Below, in pieces: positions 8,915-19,280 of a stretch of 64,000 bases of DNA. The notes under the pieces are model-generated. The model saw only the letters and a program-made list of their open reading frames with translations. It did no database searches and was not told the origin of the DNA. The first letter of the stretch is position 1; every line of letters begins with the position of its first letter. The position numbers and the translations under genes are program-made. Origin of the DNA: Plebeiibacterium sediminum (GTDB lineage: Bacteria > Bacteroidota > Bacteroidia > Bacteroidales > Marinilabiliaceae). The DNA lies in NCBI RefSeq assembly GCF_026013605.1, contig NZ_JAPDPJ010000014.1:1-64000 (forward strand), given 5' to 3'.

Positions 8915-10648
8915 TTAATAACCTGGATTTTGTTCAATTTCTGCGTCATTTAAATTAATAGCATTTTGAGGTATAGGTCGATACAGTTTTTGATTACCGT
9001 CTGCACCATTAAATGAATTTTCTCCATTGATTAATTCAGGGTTGTAAGCAATATTGTATTCTACCAATTTTTTAGTTCTTCGAAGATCACACCAACGAAG
9101 TCTCTCACCTGCTAATTCAAGTGCTCTTTCATCTAATATATCATCAAGGTCAACATTTGACTTTTCATATTCACTAGCAGTTAAACCACTACCTCTATAG
9201 GCACGTTCTCTAACGGTATTAACCATTTGGTCTACTTCAGCCTGATGTCCTCCTGCTTCAAGATATGCTTCTGCTGCAATTAAGTAGGTTTCTCCTAATC
9301 TGGCTAAAACAATATCTCTGTAACATGTATTATTATTAAATGAAGATTCCGGATCATCAAACTTACGTATACATGTTAATCCAAATACATCTAACGTAGC
9401 AGCCTCATAATAAGTATATGGTGTTACTTCATCAGTACTTAATGTTATTGATGTCATAGGAATAACTTTTGTACTTGCTCTATGAGCAAGATCTTCATTT
9501 CTCCAGGCTGCAATATCATCCGCTGAACTCTGATAATGTGCAGGATAATAATAAGAAATATCGTCATCTTCCGCAGTTCCATTATATGGAGCATAATAAT
9601 CACCTGAATATTGATCATTTACATCTGTACAATAAAGTTTTGTCATATAAGTAGCCTCATATCTTGAATCTCCGGGTTCATATAAATACATTAAATGTTC
9701 TGAAGGACAAAAATTAGACGATGAATATTTATAATGATTTTCTTCTCCTCCATAATAAGATCCAAAGGGTGTTTGTAATTGATTACCATTTGAGGTTTCC
9801 GATAAACCTGCTGCTCCTGAAGAGATTCTGTCGTACTGTAAAGCAAAAACTACTTCCTGATGCATATTATCTCTTGATGGATCCCATAAGTCTGCATATG
9901 TTTCATCTAAACCTGAGCCTAAAGCAATTGCTTGTTGTGCATAATTGGCAGCAGTTGTGAAATATGTATTATTATTTAAATCCCATCCTGCAGTTAAATA
10001 TACTTTTGCCAAATAATGATAAACAGCTTGCTTTGTAATACGTCCATTTAAGTCCGTTTCTTCCAAAGCACTACCACTTCCAACTATAGCTTCCATCTCA
10101 GAAATTATAAAACTATATGTTTCCTCTAAAGTGTTTCGAGGCATGGTAGTAACAATGCTACTAATGTATTCATCCACAATAGCAACCCCTCCAAAATGTT
10201 GTACTAATTCAAAATAAAAATAAGCCCTGATAAATCTTGCTTCTTGTGATCTTTTAGAAACTAAATTGTCATCAGCATCAACACTATTTGCATAGAATAA
10301 GGCACAATTAGCTGCCTGAATACCTCTATAACAATTCACATAAAAGCTATTAACTGTTCCATTCTCAGCATTCAAGGATGAATAGATCTGTAAATCCGTG
10401 TCAGGCATAGAATTTCTTCCTCTATGATACATATCTGTACCACTACATTGCATTGTAGGACTTGCATTATACAATGGCTTAAGTTGCGCATATGCATAAT
10501 TGATCAATGTTTCAAAACCTGCTTCTGTATTAAAGTATTCATCTGAAGTTACATTTGATTTGTTGTCTGCATCCAAAAAGTCATCACAACCAGTAACCGT
10601 TAGCAATGCTATACACGAGAGCATTACTATATTTAATATTTTCTTCAT
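8915..10648 (-). CDS. SusD/RagB-family outer-membrane glycan-binding lipoprotein
   Basis: A 577-residue SusD-like protein with lipobox VTGC (Cys21) followed by the family start DDFLDADNKSNVTSDEYF. The TPR-like N-terminal half (SusD-like 3) and the C-terminal RagB/SusD region with LGETYLIAAEAYLEAG and DERALELAGERLRWCDLRR are plain, and the protein ends NPGY as many SusD proteins do. It caps the adjacent SusC barrel and binds the oligosaccharide at the cell surface. It lies 137 bases downstream of susC on the same strand. Confidence 0.95.
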   Translation of the reverse strand: MKKILNIVMLSCIALLTVTGCDDFLDADNKSNVTSDEYFNTEAGFETLINYAYAQLKPLYNASPTMQCSGTDMYHRGRNSMPDTDLQIYSSLNAENGTVNSFYVNCYRGIQAANCALFYANSVDADDNLVSKRSQEARFIRAYFYFELVQHFGGVAIVDEYISSIVTTMPRNTLEETYSFIISEMEAIVGSGSALEETDLNGRITKQAVYHYLAKVYLTAGWDLNNNTYFTTAANYAQQAIALGSGLDETYADLWDPSRDNMHQEVVFALQYDRISSGAAGLSETSNGNQLQTPFGSYYGGEENHYKYSSSNFCPSEHLMYLYEPGDSRYEATYMTKLYCTDVNDQYSGDYYAPYNGTAEDDDISYYYPAHYQSSADDIAAWRNEDLAHRASTKVIPMTSITLSTDEVTPYTYYEAATLDVFGLTCIRKFDDPESSFNNNTCYRDIVLARLGETYLIAAEAYLEAGGHQAEVDQMVNTVRERAYRGSGLTASEYEKSNVDLDDILDERALELAGERLRWCDLRRTKKLVEYNIAYNPELINGENSFNGADGNQKLYRPIPQNAINLNDAEIEQNPGY

Positions 10649-10785
10649 GTATCTTAATTTTATTTTTAATGGTCAGATGAAACTTGCCAAAATTTAACGT
10701 CCTACTTTTTGAGAAACTATTGTATTGACTCAGTTTCATATGCCTATATTTTTTTAAAGAATTTAATATATTAACATATAACGCA

Positions 10786-13700
10786 TTAAAATCTAACATT
10801 TACACCAAACTGGTAAGTCACTGTACTTGGTCCTCCATTTGATAAAGAAGCCGAAGCCCATTCTGGATCAAATCCCTTATAATCTGAAAATACAAAAGGA
10901 TTTGTAATATTTGTATAAACACGTAAATAGCTAATACCTACTTTATCCAAAATCTCAGAAGGTAATGTATATCCTAAAGTAATGTTCTTAATTTTTGTAT
11001 ATGATGCATCAACATATTGATTTACATTACGGTAATAATTTCCTGATCCACCACGACCAGCACCTGAAAAATTGTTTGGATAAGCATATTTTCCATAATG
11101 TGTTGATTCTTGTACACCAACTGTTCCGTCAGACAATAAAATCGGAGTACCTGCAGGAATATAATAATCCATATTAATATGCATTCTACCACGGTCTCCA
11201 TAATCCTGATATCTTTCCAGGAATCGTGATCTCACCATATAATTTTGTTTAGTGTAAAGGCTAATTCCCAAATCAATATTCTTATATCTTAAGGATGTTG
11301 AAAAACTTCCTGTCCAATCAGGTTCTGCATGTCCAATAATAGACTCATCGTCGCTATTAATTTCTCCATCATTATTTCTGTCTTTTACAATAGGCATACC
11401 CTCGTACCATCCATAATATTGATAATAGAAATCATATGCATGGTCAAATGATTGTGTCTGATTTGTTCCTGGTAAAGTAACAGTAATAGGTTTATCGCTA
11501 ACAATTCCATCCAATGTATAGTTATAAAATACATCAACAGGTTCACCTACCCACCAGTTATTTCCAATATCTTCAGAAGTTCCATCACCATATAACTGTT
11601 CAATTTCATTTTTATTTTTTGCAAATGAAAATGTTGTTTCCCATTGCCAGTCGTTAGTTTTAACATTAATGGTACGTAAACTTAGTTCAATACCTTTATT
11701 TCTTACCTTACCGATATTATCTCTAACTACTGCACCACCTCCTGCTTCCACAGGTAAACTACGATTCATAAGAATACCATCCGTTAGTTTATTATAAGCA
11801 TCAAAAACCAGACTTATTCTTTGATTAAATACTGACATATCAAAACCAAAATCAACTTCTTTGGTTTTCTCCCACATAATATCCCTGTTTACAATTCCAT
11901 TAGGACCATATCCGTATGCCATTTCAGAACCAAAAGCATAATAAGCCGTTGAACTAGGCATAGTTGCAATATCATAATTTCCAACAGCATGACTACCTGT
12001 TGTACCATAACTAAGGCGAAGCTTCAAATTACTTAACCAGTTAAATTGTTTCATAAAAGATTCTTCTGATGCTCTCCAGGCAACAGCTGCAGATGGAAAT
12101 GATCCCCAACGCTTACTTTCTGAAAATCGAGACGACCCATCAGCTCTAACAGTAGCCGTTAATAAATACTTTCCTTTATAAGAATAATTTAACCTTGCAG
12201 CGTAAGACATCAAGCTATTTTCGGTATAACTACTTGTACTTGATAGAACATTAGCTGCAGTTCCCATATTATAATAGCTGGTATTTGCAGGAAAATCTTC
12301 TCCATATTGATTGAATCTTTCATTAGTATATTTATTCATACTAAACAATCCCATAATACCAAAAGAATGATCTTCTATATCTAAAGAATAATTAACCTGA
12401 TTATCCCATGTCCAATCAAATGAATTACTTGCTCTAACTGATGCATAATCCGTTCCTGCACTAGCTCTGGCGTCAGTTTCTGCTGTTTGGTAAAGATGTT
12501 CTCTTCCCTGATATAGATTTGGTGAAAAAGTAGATTTAATTTGAAAATCTTTAAATGGTTTCAATGCTACATATAGATTACCCAGAATATGTAATTTTTT
12601 ATCACCATGAGTAGTATTGGCAATATCAAGCATTGGGTTACGAGAAGAAGTAAAACCACCAAAATCGCTATTTAAAGCCCCTGCAGATCCAGGCTGAACA
12701 ACCAACTCTCCATTACTATCATATGGCGCACAATATGGATTTAATCGAAAAGCATTTGAAACTCCATCATCACTACCCCAATCATTTTCTGTTCTGGCAA
12801 GATTTAGAGAGATTCCTGTTGTAACATGATCACTAACTTTTGCATCAATAGCAGCTTTAATATTAAATCGATCTTCCTGATCATTAATAATAACCCCTTT
12901 ATCCTGTTGATAACCAAAACCAAAATGATAACTTACATTTTCGCTTGCTCCGCTTACATTTACGAAATGATTTTGTTGAAAACCGTTACGAGTTACATAA
13001 TCTCTCCAATTCACATCCTCCCCATTCATCATCATTCTTTCAACATTTGACATCTGAGAATCTGGATCATCATAATAATTATCATGATAGTTACTACCTA
13101 CCATATAATTACCATTACCATCAACCTCAGGTAGATAATTTGCAATCAAAGTGGTTCTTAAATTAGGAGCTGTAATACCATAATTTAAAGATCCAACATC
13201 TGTAGCAGACCCGTCTTCAGGAAGAGTATACCTTGCAAAACGATATTTCATAAAATCTATACCATTCATGAAATCAGGCATTCTGGCAATACTTCTTGTA
13301 CCTACATAACCATCATAAGATACTACAGGCTTTTGTGTTTTACCACCCAATCCTTTACCTGATTTAGTAGTTACAATTACAACACCATTAGATGCTCTGG
13401 ACCCATAAATAGCAGCAGAAGATGCATCTTTAAGTACATCAATACGTTCAATATCTGCTGGGTTTAACATTTGAATATCACTAACAACAATACCATCAAT
13501 TACATAAAGTGGAGAACTGCTGCCTCCTATTGATTGATTACCTCGAATAGCAATGTCAAAGCCACCACCTGTTCTTCCACTACTTTGAGTGATTGATACT
13601 CCAGGAACCTGACCTTGCAAAGATTCCATCATAGATGGTGCTCCTTTTTTTGTTAATTCCTTTGGTGAAACAGTACTAACAGAACCTGTTAAATCTGTCT

Positions 13701-14124
13701 TTTTTACAGTACCATAACCAACAACTACAACCTCGTCAATATCCTTGGTATCAGCTTCCAATACCACATTGATAACGCCTTGGCCTGAATACACAGTCTC
13801 TTGCGTTTTTAATCCTATAAAAGAAAATAGAATTACAGAATTAGCAGGCACATTTGACAAGGTATAATTACCCTCAACATCTGTAATGGTTCCAATAGTG
13901 GTACCTTTAACAACAACAGTAGCTCCAATGATAACCTCACCACTGGTGTCTTTAACATTTCCCTTAATTACACCCCCATCCTGAACAATTGCACCTGCAT
14001 AAATACTTTCATTAGGAATTGCAGAGGTTATAACCAGAGTTAAAACAATAGCTTTAAATAAAGCCAAATTTGATTTCCATATTTTGTTCCATATGGAAAT
14101 CAATGCATCATTTTGTTTTTTCAT
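10786..14124 (-). CDS. SusC/RagA-family TonB-dependent transporter
   Basis: An 1112-residue outer-membrane transporter. A signal segment at about 20-44 is followed by a carboxypeptidase-regulatory-like domain (about 51-130), the TonB box region with DEVVVVGYGTVKKTDLTGSVS, a plug domain, and a beta-barrel ending in the aromatic residue NVRF. There is no STN domain, so it is not expected to signal to an anti-sigma factor. That fits the hybrid two-component regulator encoded divergently. It imports the oligosaccharide captured by the partner SusD, energised by TonB. First gene of the minus-strand pectin operon. Confidence 0.95.
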   Translation of the reverse strand: MKKQNDALISIWNKIWKSNLALFKAIVLTLVITSAIPNESIYAGAIVQDGGVIKGNVKDTSGEVIIGATVVVKGTTIGTITDVEGNYTLSNVPANSVILFSFIGLKTQETVYSGQGVINVVLEADTKDIDEVVVVGYGTVKKTDLTGSVSTVSPKELTKKGAPSMMESLQGQVPGVSITQSSGRTGGGFDIAIRGNQSIGGSSSPLYVIDGIVVSDIQMLNPADIERIDVLKDASSAAIYGSRASNGVVIVTTKSGKGLGGKTQKPVVSYDGYVGTRSIARMPDFMNGIDFMKYRFARYTLPEDGSATDVGSLNYGITAPNLRTTLIANYLPEVDGNGNYMVGSNYHDNYYDDPDSQMSNVERMMMNGEDVNWRDYVTRNGFQQNHFVNVSGASENVSYHFGFGYQQDKGVIINDQEDRFNIKAAIDAKVSDHVTTGISLNLARTENDWGSDDGVSNAFRLNPYCAPYDSNGELVVQPGSAGALNSDFGGFTSSRNPMLDIANTTHGDKKLHILGNLYVALKPFKDFQIKSTFSPNLYQGREHLYQTAETDARASAGTDYASVRASNSFDWTWDNQVNYSLDIEDHSFGIMGLFSMNKYTNERFNQYGEDFPANTSYYNMGTAANVLSSTSSYTENSLMSYAARLNYSYKGKYLLTATVRADGSSRFSESKRWGSFPSAAVAWRASEESFMKQFNWLSNLKLRLSYGTTGSHAVGNYDIATMPSSTAYYAFGSEMAYGYGPNGIVNRDIMWEKTKEVDFGFDMSVFNQRISLVFDAYNKLTDGILMNRSLPVEAGGGAVVRDNIGKVRNKGIELSLRTINVKTNDWQWETTFSFAKNKNEIEQLYGDGTSEDIGNNWWVGEPVDVFYNYTLDGIVSDKPITVTLPGTNQTQSFDHAYDFYYQYYGWYEGMPIVKDRNNDGEINSDDESIIGHAEPDWTGSFSTSLRYKNIDLGISLYTKQNYMVRSRFLERYQDYGDRGRMHINMDYYIPAGTPILLSDGTVGVQESTHYGKYAYPNNFSGAGRGGSGNYYRNVNQYVDASYTKIKNITLGYTLPSEILDKVGISYLRVYTNITNPFVFSDYKGFDPEWASASLSNGGPSTVTYQFGVNVRF

Positions 14125-14272
14125 AAAAATAGATTTTTGAAATATTACGATAATAGTTTATCCAACATTTATGTAAGGCTGAAATAGATTCCCCAAAGCA
14201 CTATCAAGTCATATTCTTATCATACCCTGAATAGTCATTACAATTATATTTAGGAATTTTAACATTTAAGGT

Positions 14273-14305
14273 GGGCATATTACAATTACAAAAGGGTACA
14301 ATTAC
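14273..14305 (+). promoter_or_regulatory. Candidate regulator operator, pair 1
   Basis: Direct repeat gggcatattac (14273-14283) and gggtacaattac (14294-14305). The conserved ttac ends are 22 bases apart, two DNA turns, as expected for AraC-type DNA-binding domains on one face. The same design recurs at 14443-14475. Its position is about 150 bases upstream of the susC start. Confidence 0.5.
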
Positions 14306-14442
14306 ATAAACAACAACCAATCATGTATGAGCCGATTCATCAAATACCCATAAAATCAAGGCATACTCCTCTATACACATTTGTAACTCAATAATATTTT
14401 AACAATGTAACAACAGGTAAATAACACAACCCGTTACACAGG

Positions 14443-14475
14443 GGGCATTTTACCATTTATATAGGGTCATTTTAC
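14443..14475 (+). promoter_or_regulatory. Candidate regulator operator, pair 2
   Basis: Direct repeat gggcattttac (14443-14453) and gggtcattttac (14464-14475), with the same 22-base phase as pair 1 and 170 bases from it. It ends 63 bases before the ATG of the hybrid regulator, so it could mediate autoregulation or act on susC from a distance. Confidence 0.5.
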
Positions 14476-14538
14476 AAGTAAAATATATTTAACACCTATT
14501 TTGTATCATTTTGTTAATGACGGTTGTATTTTTATACA

Positions 14539-17500
14539 ATGGAAAAAATAAAACTCATTTTTATTGCCCTGCTCTTAACATATACAGGTATTATATTGGG
14601 TAATGATAGCTACAAGGTAACCTCAATAAAACAGTATTTAGTTGAGGATGGCCTTTCGCACAATTTGATTAATGAAATCATTCAAGGTAATAAAGGTTTT
14701 ATTTGGTTGGCAACATATAATGGACTATGTAAATTTGACGGATATTCTTTTACTCAATATTTACCTCAACCCTCTGATTCTATTTTATCAAAAAACAACA
14801 GAATAGATAAAATTACACAAGATAAATACGGAAGAATCTGGACTAAATCAATAATATTTAACCCCAAAGTCACCTGTTTTGATCCCTCTACACTTAAATT
14901 TTGGGGTAAAGAATTATTAAACAAAAAATCGCTTCGGGATTTTCCATTAACAAAGATTATACCCACCAATTCAGGACCTGTTTGGCTTTTATCTGAAACC
15001 AATGGCTGCATTTGTATTGCGGATACTAATTATACACTTATTGAGTTTAATAAAAATGAAAAGAACCTAAACGCACAGGCTGTATATAATGTACATGAAG
15101 ATAGCGATCAAAACACCTGGCTTTTGACAAACAATGGAATCATACAGTTCCATCATAACAACATGAATACTCCTAAGTGTTATTTTAATATAGAAACTAA
15201 TAATTCATTATCATTTTTTTCGTGCATAGAGTTTGATGATGAAATATGGTTTGGTGGCTCATTAGGAATTATCGCAAAATACTCAAAAGCAGAGGGAACT
15301 TTTAAAACTCAAAAATTACCCATAGACAGCGATATATTTAATCTTTATTTACTTAAAGATCACAAAATATTAGCCGCATCCAATCAACCTGAATTTTGTA
15401 TAATCAATCAGTTTACAACCGAAACTGAACTATATAATTCAAAAAACATAAATATTAATAGTATAAATCCATTAGCTGTTACAAACGGTTCTCAATTTTG
15501 GTTTTACAATAAAAATACCAATGGTATATTTCAATTCGATCTGCAATCGAAACAATTTAAAAATTTCCCGGTAAATGAAACCAGTAAAGACAAATTAAAA
15601 AACCAAACAAACCCATTGGTTCTTACTGATAAAAATGGACAAGTGTGGGTACAGCCTCGTGAAGGGGCTTTTTCTTTTTACGATCAGGAATTAGATCAAC
15701 TTATACCCTTAAAACCTCATTTAAATACTAATTCGTACAATACTTTTTCAAACAAGTTTCATGCTGTAATTTTCGATGAACAAAACAATTTATGGTACAA
15801 CAGTTATGCAGCCGGATTAGGAGAAATTGTATTTAGCAACAATCATTTTAAATCATTTCAACTTAAACCCAACAAAAATGTTATTAGTAATGATATCAGG
15901 GCTATTTATCAGCTAAAAGACAGCACAATATTGATCTCCAACAAAAAAGAACAGATTTCAATACTTGATAAAGACCTTAATTATATTGGGCAACTGTCCA
16001 TGAAAGGTGAAATAACAAATAATGCCTTTTGGACAAAATCTGCTTATAATTTTCTAGAAGATTCAGATAACAATATCTGGATTGCCACCCGCGGTGATGG
16101 TATATACAAACTTGTACCAAAATTAAAAACACGTTCCTACGATGTAATTCACTTCTTGCATAATCCCAATGACCTATATAGTTTAAGTAATAACGATGTT
16201 TATTCTATTTATGAGGATAGTAACAACAGAATATGGATTGGAACTTTAGAAGGTATAAACCTAATAGATGACTCTGATGATAAAGTAAAATTTGTTAATC
16301 ATAATAATAAGCTAAATATCCCATTATCAAAAGGAGGTAAACGAATTCGGTGTATTACAGAAACACCAACCGGACTAATCTGTGTTGGCTCTATGGAAGG
16401 CTTTTACATTTTAGATCCAAATACAAGTGATTATAAAAACATCAAATGGAAATCATATGAAAACCAATTAATCAACAATCAAGGCTTGGTCTGTAATGAT
16501 ATAATGGACATCTGTATAACAAGTAAAAAAGAGATTTTTCTAGCAACATCTTATGGTGGCATTTCTAAAATTGATTCAGTTGATCATTCCGGATATCCTG
16601 TTTCTTTTACAACATATACAAAACAAAATGGACTACCTTCTAACAATACACTCTCACTGTTAGAAGACGTAGATGGTAAAATATGGATCAGTACAGATTT
16701 CCAACTCTCTCGTTTTAATCCTGAAAATGAAACATTTGAAATTTTCCCTGAAATAAAGACACTTACGAACTGGAATAACTTTTCTGAAGCTACAAAATTC
16801 AGATTAAACTCAGGAGATATATTATTTGGATATTCTGATGGGATTATTCATTTTAATCCTAAAAACATTGAAACCTATCAATATACCCCCTATTTATCTC
16901 TTGCAAACTTTAAAATATTCAATCAAAAGGGTTCGTATAAAAATCAAACACCTATTTTAAAGGATATCGATAACTTACATCAGATTACACTTTCGCATAG
17001 TGAGAACTTTTTTAATATTGGATATGCTGCACTGGATTACAAAGACTCTAAAAACATTAAATACGCATACAAACTGGATGGATTTGACAATTATTGGAAT
17101 TATGTAGATAAGCAACGAACCGCTATTTATACTAATGTACCTAAAGGAGACTATATTTTTAAAGTTAAATCGACCAATAGCCAGGGAGTATGGACCAACA
17201 ACCAAAGAGAATTACCAATTACTGTGTTACCCTCATTTTGGGAAAGCAGGTGGGCTTATTTTTTATATACAATTAGTATCCTGGTGATATTACTAACTAT
17301 CAATTACACTTTATTTACCATTTATAAGTTAAGATCGAACATAAACATTGAAAAAAAGATGTCGGGCTTAAGACAAAAGTTTTTCATAGATATTTCTCAC
17401 GAAATACGAACCCCATTAACAATGATTACGGCTCCTATTGAGTATTTAATAAATGACTCAAACACCCCGGAAAGAGTAAGAAACCAATTAAACTATGTAG

Positions 17501-18918
17501 CACAAAGTTCATCGCGTATGTTACGCCTGGTAAACCAAATTTTGGATTTCAGGAAAGTGCAGGAACTTAAATTACAAGTATCTGAAATTGAAATAGGAAA
17601 TTATGTGAAGGATATATGTAATGATTTTGTTGAAATTGCTCATGAACAAGAAATCTCCTTTTCTTTTGAAAATAATGCCGAGGGTGTAAAAGTTTGGGTT
17701 GATCTTAACAGCCTGGAAAAAATATTGATGAACTTACTTTCTAACGCCTTTAAATATACACCACAGGGTAAATCAATTTATGTTAGGGTTTTTAATGACG
17801 AAAAGAGCGTAACTATTAATGTTAGTGATGAAGGTATTGGTATTTCAAAAAGTGTAATTAACAAGCTGTTTACCCGTTTTGTTTCTTTTAGCAACGATGA
17901 AAATAAACCAAGTACAGGCATTGGTTTATCTATACTTAAAGAGGAAGCAGATAAACATAGAGCCAAAGTTATGGTACAAAGTGAGCCCGGAAAAGGAAGT
18001 ACATTTTCTGTTCAGTTTAAAACCGGTAAAAATCATTTTGCTAAGGATATAGAGTTTCTTGATCATATACCTACTAAAAACCTTACCCCTGATCTTGCTC
18101 AAAAACAACCATTATTTGATATCAATCAAGACGGAGATAATAAAAATACAGTCCTTATTGTTGAGGATGACGAGGAACTAAGGTCTTTTATTAAAAACAT
18201 TCTTGAACAATCATATGATATATTATTAGCCGAAGATGGAGAAATTGGTTTTAGCATAGCAGTTGATAAATGTCCCGATTTTATTATAAGTGACATCATG
18301 ATGCCTAAAATGAATGGTATTGAATTACTTAAAAAACTCAGAGATGATATAAAAACCAGTCATATACCCATTATTTTATTAACAGCTAAAACCAATATCG
18401 AAAGTAAACTGGAAGGTTTAACATACGGAGCAGACGATTATATTACCAAACCATTTAGTGTGACATATTTTAAAGCCAGAATTGAAAATCTCTTACTACA
18501 AAGAAAGAGATTACATGAAATATTTACTCAGGGAGACAAGACTAAATTCATAGATTTTAATCCTAAACCATTTCTGGTTACAAATAAGGATGAAGCCATT
18601 ATGGAAAAACTTATACAAACAATTGAGGAAAACATAGATAATACAGAATTCTCAATTGAAGATTTAGCTGGCGAAGTAGGCTTAAACCGTACAACCATGC
18701 TTAACAAAGTAAAAGGCTTAACTGGGAAATCTCCTGTTGAATTTGTAAGAGATATTCGATTAAAACGATCTGCTCAATTGATAACAGATACTCAACTCCT
18801 TATAAAAGAAATAGCCTTTATGACAGGCTTTCAGGATCTTAAGTATTTTGGAAAGTGTTTTAAAAAGAAATACGAAATGACACCCATGGAATATAGAAGG
18901 AATAACGTAAATAAATAA
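14539..18918 (+). CDS. Hybrid two-component system regulator (one-protein sensor, kinase, receiver, AraC)
   Basis: A 1459-residue hybrid regulator of the type that controls polysaccharide loci in Bacteroidota. The start is placed at the ATG of MEKIKLIF, which gives a clean signal peptide; an upstream TTG would add five residues. Periplasmic two-bladed Reg_prop propeller repeats (WLATYNGLCKF, IWIGTLEGINLI and others) and a Y_Y_Y domain (about 770-890) bind the inducing oligosaccharide. One membrane helix (about 905-930) follows. The kinase has ISHEIRTPL with phospho-His954 and an ATPase with GIGISKSVI and STGIGLS. The receiver has Asp1252 in FIISDIMMPKMNG. An AraC-type helix-turn-helix (about 1350-1459) binds DNA. 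It lies divergent to susC and presumably activates the pectin genes. Confidence 0.96.
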   Translation: MEKIKLIFIALLLTYTGIILGNDSYKVTSIKQYLVEDGLSHNLINEIIQGNKGFIWLATYNGLCKFDGYSFTQYLPQPSDSILSKNNRIDKITQDKYGRIWTKSIIFNPKVTCFDPSTLKFWGKELLNKKSLRDFPLTKIIPTNSGPVWLLSETNGCICIADTNYTLIEFNKNEKNLNAQAVYNVHEDSDQNTWLLTNNGIIQFHHNNMNTPKCYFNIETNNSLSFFSCIEFDDEIWFGGSLGIIAKYSKAEGTFKTQKLPIDSDIFNLYLLKDHKILAASNQPEFCIINQFTTETELYNSKNININSINPLAVTNGSQFWFYNKNTNGIFQFDLQSKQFKNFPVNETSKDKLKNQTNPLVLTDKNGQVWVQPREGAFSFYDQELDQLIPLKPHLNTNSYNTFSNKFHAVIFDEQNNLWYNSYAAGLGEIVFSNNHFKSFQLKPNKNVISNDIRAIYQLKDSTILISNKKEQISILDKDLNYIGQLSMKGEITNNAFWTKSAYNFLEDSDNNIWIATRGDGIYKLVPKLKTRSYDVIHFLHNPNDLYSLSNNDVYSIYEDSNNRIWIGTLEGINLIDDSDDKVKFVNHNNKLNIPLSKGGKRIRCITETPTGLICVGSMEGFYILDPNTSDYKNIKWKSYENQLINNQGLVCNDIMDICITSKKEIFLATSYGGISKIDSVDHSGYPVSFTTYTKQNGLPSNNTLSLLEDVDGKIWISTDFQLSRFNPENETFEIFPEIKTLTNWNNFSEATKFRLNSGDILFGYSDGIIHFNPKNIETYQYTPYLSLANFKIFNQKGSYKNQTPILKDIDNLHQITLSHSENFFNIGYAALDYKDSKNIKYAYKLDGFDNYWNYVDKQRTAIYTNVPKGDYIFKVKSTNSQGVWTNNQRELPITVLPSFWESRWAYFLYTISILVILLTINYTLFTIYKLRSNINIEKKMSGLRQKFFIDISHEIRTPLTMITAPIEYLINDSNTPERVRNQLNYVAQSSSRMLRLVNQILDFRKVQELKLQVSEIEIGNYVKDICNDFVEIAHEQEISFSFENNAEGVKVWVDLNSLEKILMNLLSNAFKYTPQGKSIYVRVFNDEKSVTINVSDEGIGISKSVINKLFTRFVSFSNDENKPSTGIGLSILKEEADKHRAKVMVQSEPGKGSTFSVQFKTGKNHFAKDIEFLDHIPTKNLTPDLAQKQPLFDINQDGDNKNTVLIVEDDEELRSFIKNILEQSYDILLAEDGEIGFSIAVDKCPDFIISDIMMPKMNGIELLKKLRDDIKTSHIPIILLTAKTNIESKLEGLTYGADDYITKPFSVTYFKARIENLLLQRKRLHEIFTQGDKTKFIDFNPKPFLVTNKDEAIMEKLIQTIEENIDNTEFSIEDLAGEVGLNRTTMLNKVKGLTGKSPVEFVRDIRLKRSAQLITDTQLLIKEIAFMTGFQDLKYFGKCFKKKYEMTPMEYRRNNVNK

Positions 18919-19280
18919 TATTCTTATGGCTAATATAAAAATCTGAATCACAAAGTAAAGTTTGCAGGTTTGGCATACTATAACTTTAACTTACACCTGT
19001 GCTTTATTTCTTTTAGGTGGAATAATTTTGTATTATTCCAAAGCGTATCATCGTTCAAAACAATACTTTATTTATCTACACCCCCAAAAAAATAACATTC
19101 TTCAATAAAGGCCATAAAAGTACATCAATTACATTTATATTATACTATTTTTCAATTTCTACCCTATCCTAATAGGGGTACAATTCATTTTTATACACTA
19201 TTTAATTAAAGAATGATTTTTCTTAATCACTTTTCCTCACCCGAATTGTAGAATAGGTAGTATATAATTAATGATAGAGA
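18919..19280. other. 362-base gap after the hybrid regulator
   Basis: It contains a hairpin, tggaataat (19018-19026) with attattcca (19032-19040), that may mark the 3' end of the regulator transcript although it lacks a U-tract. It also holds the promoter-like element upstream of the ECF sigma gene (19173-19201). Nothing else was recognised. Confidence 0.5.
19173..19201 (+). promoter_or_regulatory. Promoter-like element upstream of the ECF sigma gene
   Basis: The sequence taggggtaca at the left and tttatacactat at the right is repeated with identical spacing at 19953-19981, upstream of the next gene. The layout (GGGGTA block, about 11 bases, TTATACACTAT) resembles a -35/-10 promoter pair. 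Being shared by the sigma gene and its neighbour, it is a candidate binding site for this sigma factor. Confidence 0.55.

Larger units (their letters stand above)
14125..14538. promoter_or_regulatory. Divergent control region between susC and the hybrid regulator
   Basis: A 414-base AT-rich intergenic region serving two divergent genes. It contains the two paired direct-repeat elements described separately (14273-14305 and 14443-14475), plus promoter sequences I could not assign exactly. This is the expected control point of the pectin locus. Confidence 0.6.

Noticed and set aside
10584-10799. Minus-strand 71-codon frame between susC and susD
   Set aside because: It overlaps both the end of susC and the start of susD in another frame and shows no signal or domain features.
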